From positions 1,089,325-1,153,324 of the forward strand of contig NZ_CP024768.1 in NCBI RefSeq assembly GCF_011395035.1: a stretch of 64,000 nucleotides of DNA, given 5' to 3'. Positions 22,672 through 31,165 of this stretch are shown piece by piece. The DNA comes from Pantoea cypripedii. Lineage in GTDB: Bacteria > Pseudomonadota > Gammaproteobacteria > Enterobacterales > Enterobacteriaceae. The notes beneath the pieces were generated by a model that worked only from the letters and a program-made list of their open reading frames with translations, was not told the origin of the DNA and did not search any database. The translations under genes and the position numbers were made by a program. The number at the start of each line of letters is the position of its first letter. Within the stretch, counting starts at the first letter, position 1.

Positions 22672-23775
22672 TCAATCGCGTTTTTTACCTTCTTCGATAA
22701 ATTCTTCGTCAATTTCCTCAACGTTATCGCGATTGTCACGTCCGGAGAGCAGATTCCAGCAGGCGATAAACAGCGCGGCGATGAGGGGACCGATAACGAA
22801 GCCGTTGATACCATAAACTTCCATGCCGCCGAGGGTGGCGATCAGAATCATATAGTCCGGCATTTTGGTGTCTTTCCCCACCAGCAATGGGCGCAGGATA
22901 TTATCCACCAGACCCACGACCACCACGAAAAAGCCGATCAGGAAGAACCCTTTCCACAGCGCACCGGTGGCGAAGAAGAAAATGGTGGCCGGTACCCACA
23001 CGATAGCGGAACCAATTGCCGGAACCAGTGACAGGAACGCCATCAGCGCGCCCCACAGCAGACTGCCGTCAATGCCAGTGAACCAGAATGCCAGCCCGCC
23101 CAGCACCCCCTGAACCACCGCGACCACCACCGTCCCTTTAACCGTGGCGCGGGATACAGCGGCAAATTTCAGCAGCAGGTGATGCTTAACGTGAGTGGAG
23201 AGCGGCAGCGATTCGAGGATCAGGCTGACCAGCCAGGCACCGTCTTTCAGCAGGAAAAACAGCAGGTACAACATCACGCCAAAACCTACGGTAAAGGTGA
23301 AGGTGCCTTTGCCAATGATGAACACGCTGCCTGCCATGTACTGGCCACCCTTGAGGGCAAAACCGGAGAGTTTTTCCTGAATTTGCGCGGCGTTGTTCAG
23401 GTGATGCTCGGACAGGTAACTGCGCGCCCACTCGGGCAGATGCTGAAACAGATCGGCAAACACCGCTGGAAACTGCGAGGAGTTGTTTTGCAGTTTGTTG
23501 TAGACGGTGTTGATCTCCACCACCAGCGACGATGTAACGATTGCCAGTGGTGTGAAGACGATCAGGCAGATAATCAACAGCGTAATCAGCGAAGCCAGCC
23601 CATTCCGATCCCCCAGTTTTTGCCGCAGCAGTGATTTCAGTGGATGGAAAATCACCGCCAGAATCGCCGCCCACAAAATGGCGGAAAAGTAAGGTGCGAG
23701 CACATCAAAAAACGCCACCGTGACAATCGCCAGGATGACAATGAAAAAGCCGATATTCAATCCTTTAACTTGCAT
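22672..23775 (-). CDS. AI-2E family transporter (PerM/YdiK-like)
   Basis: A 367-residue membrane protein with the layout of the AI-2E exporter superfamily (DUF20). Three N-terminal helices (FFIVILAIVTVAFF, ILWAAILAVIFHP, SLITLLIICLIVFTPLAI) come first. A long extracytoplasmic segment (about 85-145) follows, then five C-terminal helices including VVQGVLGGLAFWFTG and LVDNILRPLLVGKDTKMP. The acidic tail (NVEEIDEEFIEEGKK) is also usual. Start chosen at ATG 23775 rather than GTG 23781. Members export autoinducer-2 or act as Na+/H+ antiporters; which applies here is unknown. Confidence 0.82.
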   Translation of the reverse strand: MQVKGLNIGFFIVILAIVTVAFFDVLAPYFSAILWAAILAVIFHPLKSLLRQKLGDRNGLASLITLLIICLIVFTPLAIVTSSLVVEINTVYNKLQNNSSQFPAVFADLFQHLPEWARSYLSEHHLNNAAQIQEKLSGFALKGGQYMAGSVFIIGKGTFTFTVGFGVMLYLLFFLLKDGAWLVSLILESLPLSTHVKHHLLLKFAAVSRATVKGTVVVAVVQGVLGGLAFWFTGIDGSLLWGALMAFLSLVPAIGSAIVWVPATIFFFATGALWKGFFLIGFFVVVVGLVDNILRPLLVGKDTKMPDYMILIATLGGMEVYGINGFVIGPLIAALFIACWNLLSGRDNRDNVEEIDEEFIEEGKKRD

Positions 23776-23958
23776 TAACACGTCTCTTAAATAATGGGGA
23801 CGAATGAACTATAGAAGGTCTGATGAGGAACGTAACAAATTCGGATGACAGGAAACCGGCCAACTGATGTCCCGATTTGTCCCAGCTTCGTCCGGCCAGG
23901 GACTATTCAGATACCGTTGCCGCCAGCGATGATGGCATTTTACCGACAGGAGAAAACC

Positions 23959-24192
23959 ATGCTGGAATTACGCCCCAACTGTGAATGCTGTGATAAAGAT
24001 TTGCCGCCGGAAGCGCATGACGCGCGTATCTGTTCGTTCGAGTGTACCTTCTGCGCCAGCTGTGCCAGCGAGATTCTGCATGAACGTTGCCCCAACTGTG
24101 GCGGGGAGCTGGTGCGTCGCCCCATCCGTCCGGCTGCTGAGTTGCTCCTGCATCCGGCGTCAACCACGCGTCGTAAATCGGTTTTGCGTTGA
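23959..24192 (+). CDS. DUF1272 zinc-binding small protein
   Basis: A 77-residue cytosolic protein starting MLELRPNCECCDKDLPPEA. The Cys pattern C-x-C-C, CSFECTFC, CASCA, then CPNCGG is that of the DUF1272 family, presumed zinc-binding and of unknown function. AGGAG is placed correctly before the ATG at 23959, so the 38-residue upstream extension is rejected. The C-terminal tail (RRPIRPAAELLLHPAS) is typical of the family. Confidence 0.85.
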   Translation: MLELRPNCECCDKDLPPEAHDARICSFECTFCASCASEILHERCPNCGGELVRRPIRPAAELLLHPASTTRRKSVLR

Positions 24193-25054
24193 GTGACATT
24201 TTTTCCACTGGCAGTTTGTTCCAAAGCAAATACCTAAACATGAGTATTGCACAGGGTATTATTCGCTTCATCTTTAAGGTGGAAAAAGAAAAGAATCTCC
24301 AGAGGGCTGATTCAGGCAGAATTAATGCATCTTATGGACTTCATTAATACTGCTAATATTGAGCTCTGTATTAATCACTGTTGTGTATTAAATCTTCCCG
24401 ACCGGAATTTATACCAATTGGTGAAAAATAAAATTTGTCTTAATGGCCGTGAGACGGAAGAGATTACCGGGCGGTTTCTGTTTAGGGTGGGTTTTTTATT
24501 GATTTTAATGGTTTTTTTATGATTTCAGTGGTTCGCTTCTCTGGAGTTAGTTGATCCGGTAAAATATCGTATGATTTGTGCTGGTCGGAGCACAGACCTT
24601 ATTCCCGGCGAAATGATGTAGCGCAATACATTATTTCTTTACCCCGCTAACTCTTTACGTATTTTTCCGAAAAATAGTCATTTTTAAAAGTTTTTTTCAT
24701 TTTTAAATGGTATTGTTTACCGGCAATGCTAGTGATGTGGCGTTGTGTGCTTCAGTTTTACCCTCACTTTTTGCAGGGTTCTCCCTCTTTATGCAATAAA
24801 TGGAAATTGATTCCTCCCGATCCCTGCGATCGGGCTTTCTTTTCTCTCCCGTATGTTTCCGCATGGCAAATATTGCTGCTTTTTCGGTCCAATGAATGTC
24901 AGTCCAGACACAAACGTTAAGAAAGCGATAATTCGAGGTAATTTATTGTAAGTCGGCGGTTTTTTAGGATTTTTGGAAATGCGCTTTTGCCTCCATATCA
25001 TCAATAGTATGGCTTAACGGCGCTACCATAGCCGTTATCATTGGAGGTAACACC
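24193..25054. other. 862-nt intergenic region with a possible sRNA end
   Basis: No convincing gene. A 91-codon rightward frame at 24247-24522 lacks a good ribosome binding site and family signs. The stretch 24640-24720 is very A+T-rich, and 24816-24845 forms a terminator hairpin. A short RNA starting after the A+T-rich block (about 24720) and ending at 24845 is possible. The last 60 nt presumably carry the promoter of the RcnB-like gene. Confidence 0.35.
24816..24845 (+). terminator. Intrinsic terminator without an obvious upstream gene
   Basis: CCCGATC (24816-24822), loop CCTGC, GATCGGG (24828-24834), then CTTTCTTTTCTC. The nearest rightward gene, DUF1272, ends 620 nt before, so this terminator may belong to an unannotated small transcript. 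Confidence 0.55.
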
Positions 25055-25519
25055 ATGAAAAAAACAACATTGACAGTCGTCGCTTCGCTTATTGCATGCA
25101 GCTCACTTATTTCCAGCGTCTCCTGGGCCGATGGTCCGGGTGATCAACACTGGCAGCCACACGGTGGCAACCAGCATCAGGATCACGGCAATGGCCCCGA
25201 TCATAGTGGCAATCGTGGTCCCGACCATGGCTATAACCGTGGCCCTGATCGTGGTAATGACCATTACGCGGGTCGTCCGATGCCGGAAGGCCATCGCGGC
25301 GGGGATCGTTTCGCCTGGAATGGCCATGACTTCCGTCGCGGCTATCCGGCACCGCCGGAGTTCCGTGGCCCGCATTATCGCGTTGATGACTGGCGTGGAC
25401 GCGGTCTGTATGAGCCGCCGCGCGGCGAGCACTGGGCTTATATCGACGGTAACTATGTTCTGGTCGCAGCAGCCACCGGTATCATCACCGCCATTCTGCT
25501 GAATAACGCCTTCAACTAA
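25055..25519 (+). CDS. RcnB-family periplasmic protein with a His/Gly-rich linker
   Basis: A 154-residue exported protein. The signal peptide is residues 1-25 (KKTTLTVVASLIACSSLISS, cleavage after SWA). A low-complexity linker at about 27-90 is built of repeated GNRGPDHGYNRGPDRGND-like units rich in His, Gly, Asp and Asn. The C-terminal domain (YRVDDWRGRGLYEPPRGEHW, YIDGNYVLVAAATGII) matches the RcnB/YohN fold. RcnB in E. coli contributes to nickel/cobalt homeostasis. The His-rich linker suggests metal binding, as an inference. GGAGG precedes the ATG and a strong terminator follows. Confidence 0.78.
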   Translation: MKKTTLTVVASLIACSSLISSVSWADGPGDQHWQPHGGNQHQDHGNGPDHSGNRGPDHGYNRGPDRGNDHYAGRPMPEGHRGGDRFAWNGHDFRRGYPAPPEFRGPHYRVDDWRGRGLYEPPRGEHWAYIDGNYVLVAAATGIITAILLNNAFN

Positions 25520-25528
25520 TCTCCCGCA

Positions 25529-25556
25529 GACGGATGGCACCCGCCATCCGTCTTTT
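25529..25556 (+). terminator. Intrinsic terminator after the RcnB-like gene
   Basis: GACGGATGGC (25529-25538) pairs with GCCATCCGTC (25543-25552) around ACCC, followed by TTTT. The stem is perfect over 10 bp. Confidence 0.88.
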
Positions 25557-25629
25557 CGCTGTTTTCTCCCCCCTGCCAGGCTATCCTGTAAAGCGTCTGT
25601 ATTTCCTTTCAAAGCGCTAAGGAGTGATG

Positions 25630-26457
25630 ATGGCCGTGGTAAAAATGGTGGCGGTTGATATGGACGGCACCTTTCTCGACGATAAGAAACAGTACAATCG
25701 CGCGCGTTTTCAAGCCTGTTACCACCAGATGCAGCAACGTGGCATCAAGTTCGTGGTCGCCAGCGGTAACCAGTATTATCAACTCAAATCTTTCTTCCCC
25801 GACATTGCCAGTGACATCGCTTTTGTGGCCGAAAATGGCGCATGGATTATTGACCGGGATGAAGAGTTGTTCTGTGGCGCGTTTTCACGCGAAGACATTC
25901 ATGCGGTGATGGATACGCTGCAACGCGGCCACTATCCGGACCTGAAATACCTGATCGCCGGTCGCAACAGCGCTTACTACTTCTCGGGTATCGATGAGCA
26001 ATGGCTGACGAAGATGCGTCATTACTGCCATCGGTTAACAGCCATCGATAATCTGAGTGACACCGGCGATGACAAACTGTTCAAATTTGCCCTCAACCTC
26101 TCCGACGACTATGTGGCGATTTTGATGGCCGATATTGAGCGTTTGCATCATGGTGCTGCGGCAGCGACGTCCAGCGGCCATGGTTCGGTGGATTTGATTG
26201 TGCCGGGCCTGCATAAAGCTAATGGTCTGCGCCTGCTGCAAACCCGCTGGGGCATCAACAATGATGAAGTGCTGGCTTTCGGCGATGGCGGCAACGATCT
26301 GGAAATGCTGGTGCAATCTGGCTTTAGCTTTGCCATGCAAAATGCGCCGCAGCGTGTGAAACAGGCCGCGCGTTATCAGGCTCCGTCCAACAATGACGAG
26401 GGCGTGTTGCAGGTGATTGAGCAGATGCTGGCAGGGCAGGGGCCGTTCCAGGTTTGA
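25630..26457 (+). CDS. ybiV: HAD sugar phosphatase YbiV (SupH)
   Basis: A 275-residue Cof-type HAD hydrolase, closely matching E. coli YbiV (SupH), which dephosphorylates sugar phosphates. Motif I is VDMDGTFLDD (nucleophile Asp), motif II VVASGNQYYQL, and motifs III/IV GLHKANGLRLL and FGDGGNDLEML. The C2-type cap lies between, and SFFPDIASDIAFVAENGAW is nearly the same as in the E. coli protein. AAGGAG at 25619-25624 suits the ATG at 25630 better than the GTG at 25624 or the ATG at 25627. It is followed by a REP-like repeat. Confidence 0.9.
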   Translation: MAVVKMVAVDMDGTFLDDKKQYNRARFQACYHQMQQRGIKFVVASGNQYYQLKSFFPDIASDIAFVAENGAWIIDRDEELFCGAFSREDIHAVMDTLQRGHYPDLKYLIAGRNSAYYFSGIDEQWLTKMRHYCHRLTAIDNLSDTGDDKLFKFALNLSDDYVAILMADIERLHHGAAAATSSGHGSVDLIVPGLHKANGLRLLQTRWGINNDEVLAFGDGGNDLEMLVQSGFSFAMQNAPQRVKQAARYQAPSNNDEGVLQVIEQMLAGQGPFQV

Positions 26458-26465
26458 TGCATTGG

Positions 26466-26539
26466 CGTAGCGGCGCGATTTATCGCGCGGGTTCGTTTCG
26501 GCGATGCTGCCAAAAATGCGCGATAATTGCGCCGCTACG
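26466..26539. repeat. REP-like palindromic pair, copy B
   Basis: CGTAGCGGCGC (26466-26476) and GCGCCGCTACG (26529-26539) form a perfect outer inverted repeat. The inner parts GATTTATCGCGC and GCGCGATAATT continue the family pattern with small differences. It lies between the convergent ybiV and Fe-alcohol dehydrogenase genes. Confidence 0.85.
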
Positions 26540-26562
26540 AATGGGGTCTGTGCTTGCGCGGA

Positions 26563-27726
26563 TTAAACGATCTGCCAGGCGGCGGCAATCATGTCGCGCA
26601 GGATCTCCTGGTCGTAATTGACCCAGCCATTTTTACTGTTCGCGCGCGCCACAATCCACTCTACCTCGGCGGTGGATAAGGTGGGGCCATCCAGCCAGAA
26701 CGGCATGATAGCGTGCTGTTGCAACCAGGCTTTTAACGCCAGCGCCGGAGGTGCCGGATCATCGGGCAACAGTTGCTGCGCCAGTTGTGCCATCAGACGC
26801 TGCTGTTCGGGGTGTTCACCTTCAGCGAGAACCTCAAGGAACGGGAACAACAGACGCCCACAGACCTCCCCATGATGGAAAGGCTTAATCGCCCCCAGTT
26901 CCCCGGCGATGCCGTGGATGACCCCCAATCCGGCGCTGCTCAGGCATACGCCTCCCAACCATGAGGCCATCATCATCGCTTCGCGCGCATCATCACCCGT
27001 CTGGTCGTGACGATTGAGCGCTGGCCAGGCTTTGAAGAACAGTCGCAGGCCATTCAGCGCCATTTGCTGACTGAACAAATTGCCTTTGCGTGACAGATAC
27101 GCCTCAAACAAATGGGTGAAGGCGTCAATGGCGCAGGTTGCCAGCACCGTATCGGGCGCACCTTTGAGTAAATCAGGGTCGAGAATTGCCACCTGTGGCA
27201 CAAATACCGGATGGCGCAGCGAGGCTTTCACCTGGATATTTTGCTGATCGGTGACGACGGCATTCTGCGTGGCTTCGCTACCCGTACCGGCGGTGGTGGG
27301 AATGGCGATCAGCGGCAGTGTCACGGGTTGCACCGGCGTATCACCGACTTTTTCCAGATAACGTGCGGTAGGCAGCGGGTGTTGCATCATGGCGCTGAAG
27401 GCTTTGGCCGCGTCCAGCACGCTGCCGCCCCCGATCGCCACCACACGATCCACATGACCGCGCCAGCGAGTCACCCAGGCGTCGATCTCCGCGGGGGATG
27501 CCTCATGGCTGACGATCTCATAGCCAAGAATGTGATCGTTAAGCGCCGTACCCAGACGCGCCCAGGCCGGGCCGTTGAGAAACGAGCGACCGCAGAACAG
27601 CAGCGTCGACTGCGGATTCGCGGCAAGTAACGGCACCAGACGGTCAATGCTGCCGCGGGCAAACAGGGTTTGTTGATTACTGTACAGCTCAATCAGATTC
27701 TCACTCACCTGCAGATCCTTTTTCAT
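26563..27726 (-). CDS. Iron-containing alcohol dehydrogenase family
   Basis: A 387-residue group III (Fe-ADH) oxidoreductase starting MKKDLQVSENLIELYSNQ. The nucleotide-binding motif GGGSVLDAAKAFS is at about 101-113. The metal-ligand region CAIDAFTHLFEAYLS has Asp and His, and GVIHGIAGELG and PFHHGEVCG have two further His. IPTTAGTGSEAT is the diagnostic Fe-ADH segment. The true substrate could be a short alcohol, lactaldehyde or a phosphonoacetaldehyde-like compound. Start set at ATG 27726; the longer frame adds 16 residues without family support. It is divergent from the gluconate permease, whose operator lies in between. Confidence 0.86.
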   Translation of the reverse strand: MKKDLQVSENLIELYSNQQTLFARGSIDRLVPLLAANPQSTLLFCGRSFLNGPAWARLGTALNDHILGYEIVSHEASPAEIDAWVTRWRGHVDRVVAIGGGSVLDAAKAFSAMMQHPLPTARYLEKVGDTPVQPVTLPLIAIPTTAGTGSEATQNAVVTDQQNIQVKASLRHPVFVPQVAILDPDLLKGAPDTVLATCAIDAFTHLFEAYLSRKGNLFSQQMALNGLRLFFKAWPALNRHDQTGDDAREAMMMASWLGGVCLSSAGLGVIHGIAGELGAIKPFHHGEVCGRLLFPFLEVLAEGEHPEQQRLMAQLAQQLLPDDPAPPALALKAWLQQHAIMPFWLDGPTLSTAEVEWIVARANSKNGWVNYDQEILRDMIAAAWQIV

Positions 27727-27827
27727 GGGCGGAAAACCCTTAGTGTAACCAAACCCTCCCAGCTGCCGGGACAAACATTCTGATAACCGACGGGCAAAAA
27801 TTTGATCACCTTCTCAATTCAGAAATT

Positions 27828-27847
27828 CACCTGCCGCAGCAGGTGAT
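27828..27847. other. Hairpin upstream of the gluconate permease
   Basis: TCACCTGC (27828-27835) and GCAGGTGA (27840-27847) pair perfectly around CGCA, followed by TTTCTTC. No rightward gene ends just before it. It may prevent read-through into the permease, or be part of the shared divergent control region with the operator at 27853-27890. Confidence 0.5.
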
Positions 27848-27852
27848 TTCTT

Positions 27853-27890
27853 CATCTTGTTACCCTTAACATGATACCGGTAACAAGATG
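27853..27890. promoter_or_regulatory. Candidate GntR/IdnR-type operator
   Basis: CATCTTGTTACC (27853-27864) and GGTAACAAGATG (27879-27890) are perfect inverted repeats separated by 14 nt. Inside, ATGATACCGGTAACA resembles the operator of the LacI-family gluconate repressors GntR/IdnR of E. coli (ATGTTACC-type half-sites). It lies 107 nt before the permease start and 126 nt before the Fe-ADH start on the other strand. No LacI-family gene is present here, so the regulator would act in trans. Confidence 0.65.
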
Positions 27891-27997
27891 CATCGCGATG
27901 TAACAACATCTCAAACGCTGCTGTATCCATCGTCCTCAGGACTTATCACAACAAACCGCTGCCGGTGAAAGACCGTGCAAAAAGGTGGAGAAAAATT

Positions 27998-29314
27998 ATG
28001 CCATTACTCTACGTGGCAATTGGCGTGGCGTTACTGCTACTGCTGATGATTCGCTTCAAACTGAACGGCTTTATCGCGCTGATTCTGGTGGCGCTGGCAG
28101 TCGGCATGATGCAGGGCATGCCCGTCAACAAAGTGATCGGATCGATCAAAACCGGTGTTGGCGGCACGCTGGGCAGCCTGGCACTGATCATGGGGTTCGG
28201 TGCCATGCTGGGCAAACTGCTGGCCGATTGTGGTGGTGCACAACGTATTGCCACCACGTTGATCGAAAAGTTTGGGCAAAAGCATATTCAGTGGGCGCTG
28301 GTGCTGACCGGCTTCACCGTGGGCTTTGCGCTATTTTACGAAGTGGGCTTTGTGCTGATGCTGCCGCTGGTGTTCAGTATTGCCGCGTCAGCCCGCGTCC
28401 CCTTGTTGTTTGTCGGCGTGCCGATGGCGGCTGCGCTGTCGGTCACACACGGCTTTTTACCGCCGCACCCGGGTCCAACCGCGATTGCCACGCTGTTCAA
28501 TGCGGATATGGGCAAAACCCTGCTGTTCGGCACCCTGCTGGGCATCCCTACCGTTATTCTGGCAGGACCGGTCTACGCTCGTTTTCTGAAAGGTATCGAT
28601 AAACCGATTCCTGAAGGGTTGTGGAACCCGAAAACCTTTAGTGAAGCGGAGATGCCGGGCTTTGGCGTCAGCGTTGGCACCGCGCTGGTGCCGGTGATTC
28701 TGATGGCCCTGCGTGCGGTGGCCGAAATGGTCTTGCCAAAAGGGCATGTGATTCTGCCTTACGCTGAGTTCTTTGGTGACCCGATCATGGCGACGCTGAT
28801 TGCGGTGTTGATTGCGATCTTCACCTTTGGCCTGAATCGCGGACGCAGCATGGATGAAGTGATGGGCACGCTGAGCGATTCCATCAAAATCATTGCCATG
28901 ATGTTGCTGATTATCGGGGGCGGCGGGGCATTTAAGCAGGTGCTGGTGGATAGCGGCGTCGATAAATATATCGCCAGTATGATGCATGAAACCAATGTGT
29001 CCCCGATCTTTATGGCCTGGTCGATTGCGGCGGTGCTGCGTATTGCACTCGGTTCCGCTACCGTGGCCGCGATTACGGCGGGTGGCATTGTGGCGCCGTT
29101 GATCGCCACCTCCGGAGCCAGCCCGGAACTGATGGTCATTGCCGTCGGCTCAGGCAGCGTGATTTTTTCTCACGTCAACGATCCGGGGTTCTGGCTGTTT
29201 AAGGAGTATTTCAACCTGACGATCGGCGAAACCATTCGTTCCTGGTCAGTGCTGGAGACCATCATTTCAGTCTGTGGTTTGGTGGGTTGTCTGCTGCTGT
29301 CGATGGTGATTTGA
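27998..29314 (+). CDS. Gluconate:H+ symporter, GntP family
   Basis: A 438-residue permease with about 12-14 hydrophobic segments. It begins MPLLYVAIGVALLLLLMIRF and carries family sequences such as GVGGTLGSLALIMGFGAMLG, THGFLPPHPGPTAIATLF and VNDPGFWLFKEYFNLTIGET, which are strongly characteristic of GntT/GntU/IdnT permeases. It imports D-gluconate or a related aldonate with protons. GGAG lies before the ATG at 27998, and the 11-residue upstream extension is rejected. The operator at 27853-27890 suggests induction by gluconate. The neighbouring Fe-ADH and YbiC dehydrogenases may act on related hydroxy acids, as an inference. Confidence 0.92.
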   Translation: MPLLYVAIGVALLLLLMIRFKLNGFIALILVALAVGMMQGMPVNKVIGSIKTGVGGTLGSLALIMGFGAMLGKLLADCGGAQRIATTLIEKFGQKHIQWALVLTGFTVGFALFYEVGFVLMLPLVFSIAASARVPLLFVGVPMAAALSVTHGFLPPHPGPTAIATLFNADMGKTLLFGTLLGIPTVILAGPVYARFLKGIDKPIPEGLWNPKTFSEAEMPGFGVSVGTALVPVILMALRAVAEMVLPKGHVILPYAEFFGDPIMATLIAVLIAIFTFGLNRGRSMDEVMGTLSDSIKIIAMMLLIIGGGGAFKQVLVDSGVDKYIASMMHETNVSPIFMAWSIAAVLRIALGSATVAAITAGGIVAPLIATSGASPELMVIAVGSGSVIFSHVNDPGFWLFKEYFNLTIGETIRSWSVLETIISVCGLVGCLLLSMVI

Positions 29315-29321
29315 TGTGAAG

Positions 29322-29346
29322 CTGCTGAGGCATTGCGCCTCAGCAG
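29322..29346. terminator. Bidirectional terminator between convergent genes
   Basis: CTGCTGAGGC (29322-29331) and GCCTCAGCAG (29337-29346) pair perfectly around ATTGC, between the permease stop and the convergent ybiC stop. Confidence 0.75.
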
Positions 29347-29353
29347 TTGCGGT

Positions 29354-30436
29354 CTACTGCGCCAGTGCGCGGAAGGCCGCCAGTTCCTCTTCAGGCATCC
29401 CCGCCTGTAAAGCCGCCTGGCAAATTTTTTCCCAGCTATTGGTATCCAGCGGAATGCCGTCGCATTCACGCTCCAGACGATTGTTCTCTTCCCATTCGCC
29501 CGGTATCTGAATCGGCGCATCGCCACTTTGCGGTGAGCGTTTTACCCAACTGAGGAAGGATTCTGCTTCCTGCTGCATGGCGGGCGCATCAAAGGCATCT
29601 GGATTCACGATGATGGTGGTCATGCAGTTGAAGATGGCATCGTGGCAGCTCACCAGGGTTTCATCATGTGTGGTACGTCCACCGGAGAGCGCGCCACCGA
29701 GAATTTCGCACATGGTAGCCAGCGCATAACCCTTATGCAGGCCGAAGGGCAGCAGTGAACCGTAGGGTTCCTGATGCATCACGCCAGGCTCGGTGGTGCC
29801 TTTGCCCTGATGATCGATCAGATAACCCGGTGCCACCTGCTGTTCTTTATTCCAGGCCACGCGGGTTTTGCCGAAAGCAATGCCGCTGGTGGCGAAATCA
29901 AGCAGCAGCGGTTTGGCGTTGGTACGTGGGAAGATGGCACAGAAGGGGTTAGTCCCAAAACGACGGTCGCTGCCGTTGAATGGCGCAACCATCGGATCAC
30001 CCGCGACGTTGACGAAGTGAAAAGAGACAAACCCGGCAGCGGCACATTGTTCAGCCCAGTGACCGATGCGCCCGATATGATGTGAATCGTGCAGACCCAC
30101 GGCGGCGATGCCAAATTTAGCCGCACGCTCAATCCCCATCTTCATCGCTTCCCATGCGGCGACCTGGCCAAAACCATTATGACCGCTGAGAGTGAGCACC
30201 GCGCCGACATCTTTTTCAATCGTGGTGTGCTGATTCAGCTGCAAAAAACCCTGAGAGAGAGAAATCATATAGCTTGGGATCATGCCGACGCCATGAGAAT
30301 CATGACCTGCCAGATTCGCCGCCACCAGGTGGTCGGCTACCAGCCGCGCTTCGTCGGCACTACTGCCTGCATGTAACCAGATAGCCTGAACAAACTGATG
30401 GAGCCGGGAAGAAGGGATACGAAGAAGGGCACTCAC
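29354..30436 (-). CDS. ybiC: Hydroxycarboxylate dehydrogenase YbiC (HcxB), Ldh2/malate-type
   Basis: A 360-residue NAD(P)-dependent oxidoreductase of the malate/L-lactate dehydrogenase (Ldh2) family, close to E. coli YbiC/HcxB, which acts on 2-hydroxycarboxylates. Family segments are NLAGHDSHGVGMIPSY (catalytic-type HDSHG), HDSHHIGRIGHWAEQCA, and RFGTNPFCAIFPR followed by LLLDFATSGIAFGKTRVAW. The start is GTG at 30436 behind AAAGGAG. It is monocistronic and convergent with the gluconate permease. Confidence 0.9.
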   Translation of the reverse strand: MSALLRIPSSRLHQFVQAIWLHAGSSADEARLVADHLVAANLAGHDSHGVGMIPSYMISLSQGFLQLNQHTTIEKDVGAVLTLSGHNGFGQVAAWEAMKMGIERAAKFGIAAVGLHDSHHIGRIGHWAEQCAAAGFVSFHFVNVAGDPMVAPFNGSDRRFGTNPFCAIFPRTNAKPLLLDFATSGIAFGKTRVAWNKEQQVAPGYLIDHQGKGTTEPGVMHQEPYGSLLPFGLHKGYALATMCEILGGALSGGRTTHDETLVSCHDAIFNCMTTIIVNPDAFDAPAMQQEAESFLSWVKRSPQSGDAPIQIPGEWEENNRLERECDGIPLDTNSWEKICQAALQAGMPEEELAAFRALAQ

Positions 30437-30517
30437 GCGGTTGATCTCCTTTCAAAATAGGTACTTCATCCTGCGACGAATGCTTAATAACGGCAAGTGA
30501 GAATTGCAGAAAGCAAA

Positions 30518-30536
30518 GGGCCACAAAATGTGGCCC
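30518..30536 (-). terminator. Terminator of the 81-residue gene
   Basis: GGGCCACA (30518-30525) and TGTGGCCC (30529-30536) pair around AAA. On the minus strand the stem is followed by TTTGCTTTCT, 8 nt beyond the stop of the gene starting at 30789. Confidence 0.75.
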
Positions 30537-30543
30537 CAAAAAC

Positions 30544-30789
30544 TCAGTGTGGTTGTTCAAAACCTGCTTTAACCATTTGATCGCGCAATGCGCGGGTAAT
30601 CTCACGGTTCCCACCCGTGACAGGATAAATGACATTGTTGACGACATCGTCAAGATAATGTTCTTCAAACTCCTGCATGGTGAGCTGGGTGCCACCTTCA
30701 TCATTGATGGCAATGCTTCCCCTGATGTGATTGCCATAGTCCTTTGCCCTCAGGCTATAACGCCCCATGCTGGTATTTATCGTGCTCAT
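30544..30789 (-). CDS. Conserved-looking small cytosolic protein, unknown
   Basis: An 81-residue protein with an AAGGAG ribosome binding site six nt before its ATG and its own terminator, so it is very likely real. The sequence (SMGRYSLRAKDYGNHIRGSI, then MQEFEEHYLDDVVNNVIYP) is acidic, mixed alpha/beta and without membrane segments or Cys motifs. I recognise no family. It lies between ybiC (same strand, downstream) and yohP. Confidence 0.6.
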   Translation of the reverse strand: MSTINTSMGRYSLRAKDYGNHIRGSIAINDEGGTQLTMQEFEEHYLDDVVNNVIYPVTGGNREITRALRDQMVKAGFEQPH

Positions 30790-31048
30790 AGAATCTCCTT
30801 GTTACTTAGGCAGTGATAACAATTGAGGCCTGCTACAGGCGTTGTAAGTTTAGACAGTGCGCGGCGGGAGAACGAAGCGGCAAAGTTAAGAAAAATCTCT
30901 AGCTGAGACCAGCCTCGCAGAAATAATCATCAGATAAACGCAACGACAGCATTATGGCGTGATGGCTATCGCACCTGACAGCAGAAGCAGGATCTTCATC
31001 TATACTTGAGTTAACTGGCGCTATTAATGACGAGAAAAGGAGTGGGAA

Positions 31049-31132
31049 ATGAAAATAATCCTGTGGATCATCGCTATCATCTTCATTGTTGGTCTGTTAA
31101 CCATTACCGGCGTGTTTAAATTGATTTTCTGA
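31049..31132 (+). CDS. yohP: 27-residue membrane micro-protein YohP
   Basis: MKIILWIIAIIFIVGLLTIT then GVFKLIF. This is nearly the same as E. coli YohP, a 27-residue inner-membrane protein of unclear function. It is a single hydrophobic helix with Lys at both ends. AAAAGGAG precedes the ATG at a good distance and a perfect terminator hairpin follows at 31139. It is too short for ordinary gene finders and easily missed. Confidence 0.85.
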   Translation: MKIILWIIAIIFIVGLLTITGVFKLIF

Positions 31133-31138
31133 CGCTTA

Positions 31139-31160
31139 CAGGCACCCAAGGGTGCCTGTT
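31139..31160 (+). terminator. Terminator after yohP
   Basis: CAGGCACCC (31139-31147) and GGGTGCCTG (31150-31158) pair around AA, then TT. It may also end the convergent zinc-ribbon gene (stop at 31166). Confidence 0.7.
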
Positions 31161-31165
31161 GACGT

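Noticed and set aside
24247..24522. 91-codon plus-strand frame downstream of the DUF1272 gene
   Set aside because: No ribosome binding site at either Met, biased composition and no recognisable family; treated as non-coding.
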